A stretch of DNA of 33,080 bases. Origin: Nostoc linckia z4 (GTDB lineage Bacteria > Cyanobacteriota > Cyanobacteriia > Cyanobacteriales > Nostocaceae). Where the stretch lies: contig NZ_LAHA01000056.1 in the NCBI RefSeq assembly GCF_002608075.1, positions 1 to 33,080 on the forward strand, given 5' to 3'. Below the pieces are notes generated by a model, which saw only the letters and a list, made by a program, of their open reading frames with translations, ran no database searches and was not told the origin of the DNA. The position numbers and the translations under genes were made by a program. Of the stretch, positions 30,212 through 33,080 are shown in pieces; positions within the stretch are counted from its first letter, which is position 1; each line of letters begins with the position of its first letter.

Positions 30212-30496
30212 ATGTCTAACAATTTTTCTGCTGAAATTAGTTCGCGTATCTGTAACCACATGAACGAGGATCATGCTGATGCTGTGGTTCTTTATGCTAA
30301 GGCTTTTGGTGGCATCACTGATGCAATCACAGCGCAAATGCTGTCAATTGATGCAGATGGTATGGATTTAACAGCGCAAGTAAATGGAGAAAATGTGCCA
30401 GTTCGTATTCCATTCGACCATGTTTTAGCAGATTCGGAAGATGCTCATCAAACTTTGATTGCAATGGTGAAGCAAGCGCGGGTGAAATCAAAGTAG
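30212..30496 (+). CDS. DUF2470 domain protein
   Basis: A 94-residue single-domain protein of the DUF2470 family. The segment RICNHMNEDHADAVVLYAKAF is the family signature; the same domain is found at the C-terminus of haem-degrading HugZ-type proteins and of pyridoxamine-phosphate-oxidase-like proteins. Here it stands alone, so it may bind haem or tetrapyrroles, or act as a regulator of their metabolism. The rest (MLSIDADGMDLTAQVNG, VRIPFDHVLADSEDAHQ) is complete. A TTG at 30206 would add two residues; the ATG is preferred. A strong palindrome at 30573-30622 follows. Confidence 0.9.
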   Translation: MSNNFSAEISSRICNHMNEDHADAVVLYAKAFGGITDAITAQMLSIDADGMDLTAQVNGENVPVRIPFDHVLADSEDAHQTLIAMVKQARVKSK

Positions 30497-30572
30497 CAAA
30501 AAATAGCGGTAATCTTCTTTTCTTTCTCTGTCAGGACTTACGCAAGTGTCACAAAAAATCAATTTTTTTTGC

Positions 30573-30622
30573 TTGTAGTAAGGACTTCAGTCCTTATTAG
30601 AGGACTAAAGTCCTTACTACAA
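30573..30622. terminator. Palindromic AAGGACT hairpin after DUF2470 gene
   Basis: TTGTAGTAAGGACTTCAGTC (30573-30592, extending to 30594) pairs with GACTAAAGTCCTTACTACAA (30603-30622) with one mismatch in 22 bp. It lies between convergent DUF2470 and DUF309 genes and may stop both. This palindrome type is widespread in Nostoc-like genomes, so it is also a repeat. AGGACTTACGCAAGT (30533-30547) just before it matches the ends of the MITE-like elements. Confidence 0.75.
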
Positions 30623-30682
30623 ACTTAAAATAATGTGCTTTTCTCCTATCTTCCTTATCTTTCTTCACATACTTAAACTTGA

Positions 30683-31075
30683 TTAATCGCTAACTAGCAC
30701 AATTCTAGGTAAAGATAGGGCTTGATTTTCACCGAAATCGCCAGCGGTAATTTTTTCTGCTCCTATTTGTTGCAATGTCTTCAACAATGCTACGCTTTGA
30801 CTTAATAGCTCATCTACATCAATACCACCGTAACTAGATGGGTAACGCCGCAGGCGATTGCTGCCTTCTCCCAGCAGGATTACCGCACCTCGCCAGTTAC
30901 GATTTTCTAGATGATACAGTGCCACAGCAATTTGCAGAATACCTTGATAAAAGGTTTTTTCCGGTTCGCTGGCTTCAATCCATAGAGCCTCTAAAGTGTC
31001 ATGGCAGGCGTAAAACTGGCCACAATTGAATTGTTCTATGCCTTGCCAAAACTCTTGGGGGATGGTTTCGCTCAT
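30683..31075 (-). CDS. DUF309 family protein
   Basis: A 130-residue helical protein. The family signature is NCGQFYACHDTLEALWIEA (His25, Glu29) with FYQGILQIAVALYHL next, a pattern suggesting a paired His/Glu site in a helical bundle. The biochemical function of DUF309 is unknown. Its ATG overlaps the stop of ftrC by four bases (ATGA), so the two are translationally coupled in one operon, hinting at a link with thioredoxin-based redox control. The C-terminal part is variable. Confidence 0.93.
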   Translation of the reverse strand: MSETIPQEFWQGIEQFNCGQFYACHDTLEALWIEASEPEKTFYQGILQIAVALYHLENRNWRGAVILLGEGSNRLRRYPSSYGGIDVDELLSQSVALLKTLQQIGAEKITAGDFGENQALSLPRIVLVSD

Positions 31076-31437
31076 CCCATGCTATCTCGCACTTCTTTAA
31101 TTGTTTCCAGAGAGATTTCTTGCTTGTCTCCAGCAAACTCATTGTCAGGTGTGAGGAATAACATACAGTGACATTCTTTGCGTTCTCTCATTGGTACGCA
31201 GGGGCAGTTCCAATATGTGGCGTGAACCTCAGCTTCTTTATCTTCGTAATGGCGACAAGGACATAAAGGCGAACCCAGTTCATCTTTATGTTTGGCTAGT
31301 CCTTCAATCACCACTGCGGTAACAGAAGGTTCAGAACAGAAGTATGTTCCAGTACGCTTGGCGTATTGTTCAGAAAAATGCCGCATTGCCTCAAGGCTTT
31401 TATCGCTGGATTTTGTGTTAACTTCTGATGTGATCAT
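31072..31437 (-). CDS. ftrC: Ferredoxin:thioredoxin reductase, catalytic chain
   Basis: A 121-residue beta chain of the enzyme that passes electrons from photosynthetic ferredoxin to thioredoxins. All conserved cysteines are present: Cys59 and Cys61 (LCPC), Cys78 and Cys80 (NCPC), and Cys89 and Cys91 (CHC). They ligate the 4Fe-4S cluster and form the redox disulfide; His90 matches the active-site histidine. An extra Cys34 (TYFCSEPS) is also common in the family. The variable chain gene ftrV is not adjacent, which is usual in cyanobacteria. The DUF309 gene overlaps it by 4 bases. The protein is cytoplasmic. Confidence 0.97.
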   Translation of the reverse strand: MITSEVNTKSSDKSLEAMRHFSEQYAKRTGTYFCSEPSVTAVVIEGLAKHKDELGSPLCPCRHYEDKEAEVHATYWNCPCVPMRERKECHCMLFLTPDNEFAGDKQEISLETIKEVRDSMG

Positions 31438-31755
31438 GTGGATCGGGCACTCATAATTTAAATATTTCTTTGCATTGTACCTCAGCCGCAGTGGGGGATT
31501 ACTGGGTGTATTTCCCCAACCTTATTTGCTTATGCTGTTTTATATATGCACAAAGGCTGATATATCTGGCGTGCAGACAATCTAGCAAATCAGAGAAGCT
31601 TAGCTGGCGGGGGGAGGTGGGGAGGTGGGGAGGTGGGGAGGTGAGGGAGATGAGGGAGACAAGGGAGACAAGGGAGAATAAATCCTGATTTACCAGTCAA
31701 CAGTCATCAGTCAACACTCAACAGTCAACAATCAACATCCAGCACCCCGAATTTT
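31438..31755. other. Spacer with GGGGAGGT and GGGAGACAA repeats
   Basis: About 320 bases between ftrC and the DUF58 gene, both on the minus strand. It holds a GGGGAGGT octamer tract (31610-31643), GAGGGAGAC/AAGGGAGAC units (31643-31677) and GTCAACA heptads (31693-31738). The short open frame at 31470-31688 is made largely of the repeats and is not a gene. Confidence 0.65.
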
Positions 31756-32922
31756 CTATGCCCCATATTTTATTGTTTTTTGTAGTTGGGGTTGTAGTGG
31801 GCGATCGCTTTGCAAAACTATACCCGGATGCTGCCAATTGATAACTTCTGGTTCTGGTGGCGATGACATATTCTGCCACAAAACCCAGCGGCTACCTGGA
31901 GATAGAGTAGCAAGGCTTTTTTGGTTTTGAGTCAGCCAAATCAAAGGATGGCTTTTGGGGACTACTGTGCTGGCTTCTTCTAAGGTAGTGGTTGCTGCTA
32001 GGGTTTCTAAAACAAAACGTTCTCCTTTAATTAAACCTGTGGATGCTGTCCACAGTTGCACCTGTAATTGCTGTTTTTGTGCATAAAAATACAATGAGGC
32101 TGCTGCGATTACTGCTTGTTCAAAGTTTTCTTCTTGCCAATTGCTAGCACTGTCAATGGCAATAACTATCTCTTGTCCACCAGTCACCATTTCTAACTCT
32201 CGCACCCGTAATTCTCCGTAACGAGCGCTAGTCCGCCAGTGAATTAGACGGGTGGAGTCTCCCAGGCGGTAGGGACGAAGCGATCGCACTAGTCCCGTTG
32301 TGGCCGTCTTTTCGGGTTTACCAACAGAATCGCTTCTTTTGCTTTCTTCTTGTCCCATTTCATCCACTAGGGGACAGGTAGCCAAGGATAATACTGTTGG
32401 ATAGACAATGGCAATAGCGGCACAATCGCGCTGACGACGACACCAGAATAACCCCAAAGGCGCACCAGAAGCAAGTTCCACTGTGTGCCAGCGATAGACG
32501 CCCCGGCGCTCTGTAGGGTGATAGTATACCCAACGGTGAGTGCCTTGACTAGGAATTGTCTCGATGGCCTTTTGTACTGGTTTGCCCAAAATAAAAGGCA
32601 ACATATCCTCAACTTGCAATAAGCTTACAGCCTGCTGTGTCTGATTGCAGATTTCTAACTCTATCGTTAATTCATTACCTGCTGACACAGGTGCAATGGA
32701 ACGGCGGGTGACGGATAGATTTGTGAGCGATCGCGGCGGTAAGATGGCCGCTACAGTCAAAAGGGCAAAACTGATGCCGCTAATGGCGTACAGCCAACCA
32801 GCCATCGTATTGATACCTGCCCCAAAAAAACAAATAGCCGTAGCCGCTAGCACCCAACCGCCGTATGCAGGGGCACTGGCGCGGGTTTCTAATAAATTGG
32901 TGATGGGTTTGATGATTGTCAT
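31756..32922 (-). CDS. DUF58 domain membrane protein
   Basis: A protein of 388 residues. Two membrane segments near the start (about 19-38, GGWVLAATAICFFGAGI, and 40-61, GWLYAISGISFALLTVAAIL) form an anchor; the rest lies on one side. The DUF58 signature RPYRLGDSTRLIHWRTSARYG (about 225-245) is clear, followed by a von Willebrand-A-like region starting EIVIAIDSAS. DUF58 proteins usually lie with MoxR-type ATPases and transglutaminases, forming a putative chaperone system; these are not in view, but the gene starts close to the right edge. An ATG at 32988 would add 22 residues read from a spacer repeat, so 32922 is preferred. Confidence 0.9.
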   Translation of the reverse strand: MTIIKPITNLLETRASAPAYGGWVLAATAICFFGAGINTMAGWLYAISGISFALLTVAAILPPRSLTNLSVTRRSIAPVSAGNELTIELEICNQTQQAVSLLQVEDMLPFILGKPVQKAIETIPSQGTHRWVYYHPTERRGVYRWHTVELASGAPLGLFWCRRQRDCAAIAIVYPTVLSLATCPLVDEMGQEESKRSDSVGKPEKTATTGLVRSLRPYRLGDSTRLIHWRTSARYGELRVRELEMVTGGQEIVIAIDSASNWQEENFEQAVIAAASLYFYAQKQQLQVQLWTASTGLIKGERFVLETLAATTTLEEASTVVPKSHPLIWLTQNQKSLATLSPGSRWVLWQNMSSPPEPEVINWQHPGIVLQSDRPLQPQLQKTIKYGA

Positions 32923-32984
32923 AGTTTCTTTTTTAACCCAACACCACCCTAAATTCACAGGCTTAAAGGGTTTCTTGATGTCTA

Positions 32985-33080
32985 CCACGCGCTACGCCTA
33001 CAAAGCAGATTTTTTAAACCTCTCTCTACCCCTCTGCACCATCTCCCTTGTCTCCCTTGTCTCCCCATCCCCCCATCCCC
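32985..33080. repeat. Repeat sequence at the right edge
   Basis: CCACGCGCTACGCCTAC (the complement of a common GTAGCGCGTGG cyanobacterial repeat) is followed by CTCCCTTGTCTCCCTTGTCTCC and CCATCCCC units. No gene in this last stretch. Confidence 0.6.

Noticed and set aside
31470..31688. 72-codon open frame after ftrC
   Set aside because: No ribosome site; its second half is repeat sequence (RETRETREN).

Overview
The window comes from a filamentous, probably heterocyst-forming, cyanobacterium of the Nostoc/Tolypothrix/Calothrix type. Evidence: a photosystem II D1 (psbA) 3' end, the HIP1 octamer GCGATCGC scattered through genes and spacers, carotenoid-protein modules (HCP and CTDH), the ferredoxin:thioredoxin reductase catalytic chain, DUF4330, DUF2470 and DUF309 proteins, and spacers full of short tandem heptad/octad repeats and palindromic mini-elements. 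There are no rRNAs, tRNAs, CRISPR arrays, transposases or phage genes that I can support.

Layout. (1) 1-7455: psbA tail with its terminator, a universal stress protein, a DOPA-dioxygenase-like protein, an SRPBCC protein, a zinc formaldehyde/alcohol dehydrogenase-type MDR, then a DeoR-type repressor divergent from a second-type transketolase. This looks like a stress and C1/sugar-phosphate neighbourhood. The regulator/transketolase spacer carries a helically phased repeated motif. (2) 7617-12697: a small HExxH protein, an ArsR regulator followed by a small unknown ORF and a pentapeptide-repeat protein, a DUF6875-like protein, and long gene-poor stretches packed with MITE-like elements and palindromes. 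(3) 12698-14994: a GH15/phosphorylase-kinase-like alpha/alpha-barrel protein and an orphan DevA/MacB-type ATPase. (4) 15057-18713: a photoprotection island, with a helical carotenoid protein (OCP N-domain homologue) divergent from an acidic, probably disordered protein, then a QueG-HAD fusion gene, then a CTDH (OCP C-domain homologue). (5) 18788-21768: an operon of a LuxR-type response regulator, a REC-GAF-PP2C phosphatase and an RsbW-like kinase, a partner-switching module. (6) 22193-32922: envelope and housekeeping genes (WecG/TagA glycosyltransferase, FtsE, HEAT-like membrane protein, alpha/beta hydrolase fold protein lacking its triad, DUF4330, M48 protease, metallophosphatase, DUF2470, FtrC-DUF309 pair, DUF58).

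How they may work together. HCP and CTDH are the two halves of the orange carotenoid protein. CTDHs pass carotenoid to HCPs in characterised relatives, so the island probably makes a two-part carotenoid carrier/quencher. The response regulator, phosphatase and kinase form a signalling chain whose target is not in the window. FtrC links photosynthetic electron flow to thioredoxins.

The strongest leads for new biology are the HCP/acidic-protein/CTDH island with its central 34-bp dyad and an orphan terminator before CTDH; the phased operator array between the DeoR regulator and the transketolase; the in-frame QueG-HAD fusion; the triad-less hydrolase; and a composite dispersed repeat that sits directly at gene 3' ends and appears to have split a small gene at 27783-28030. 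All function calls rest on motif reading by eye; no database search was run.
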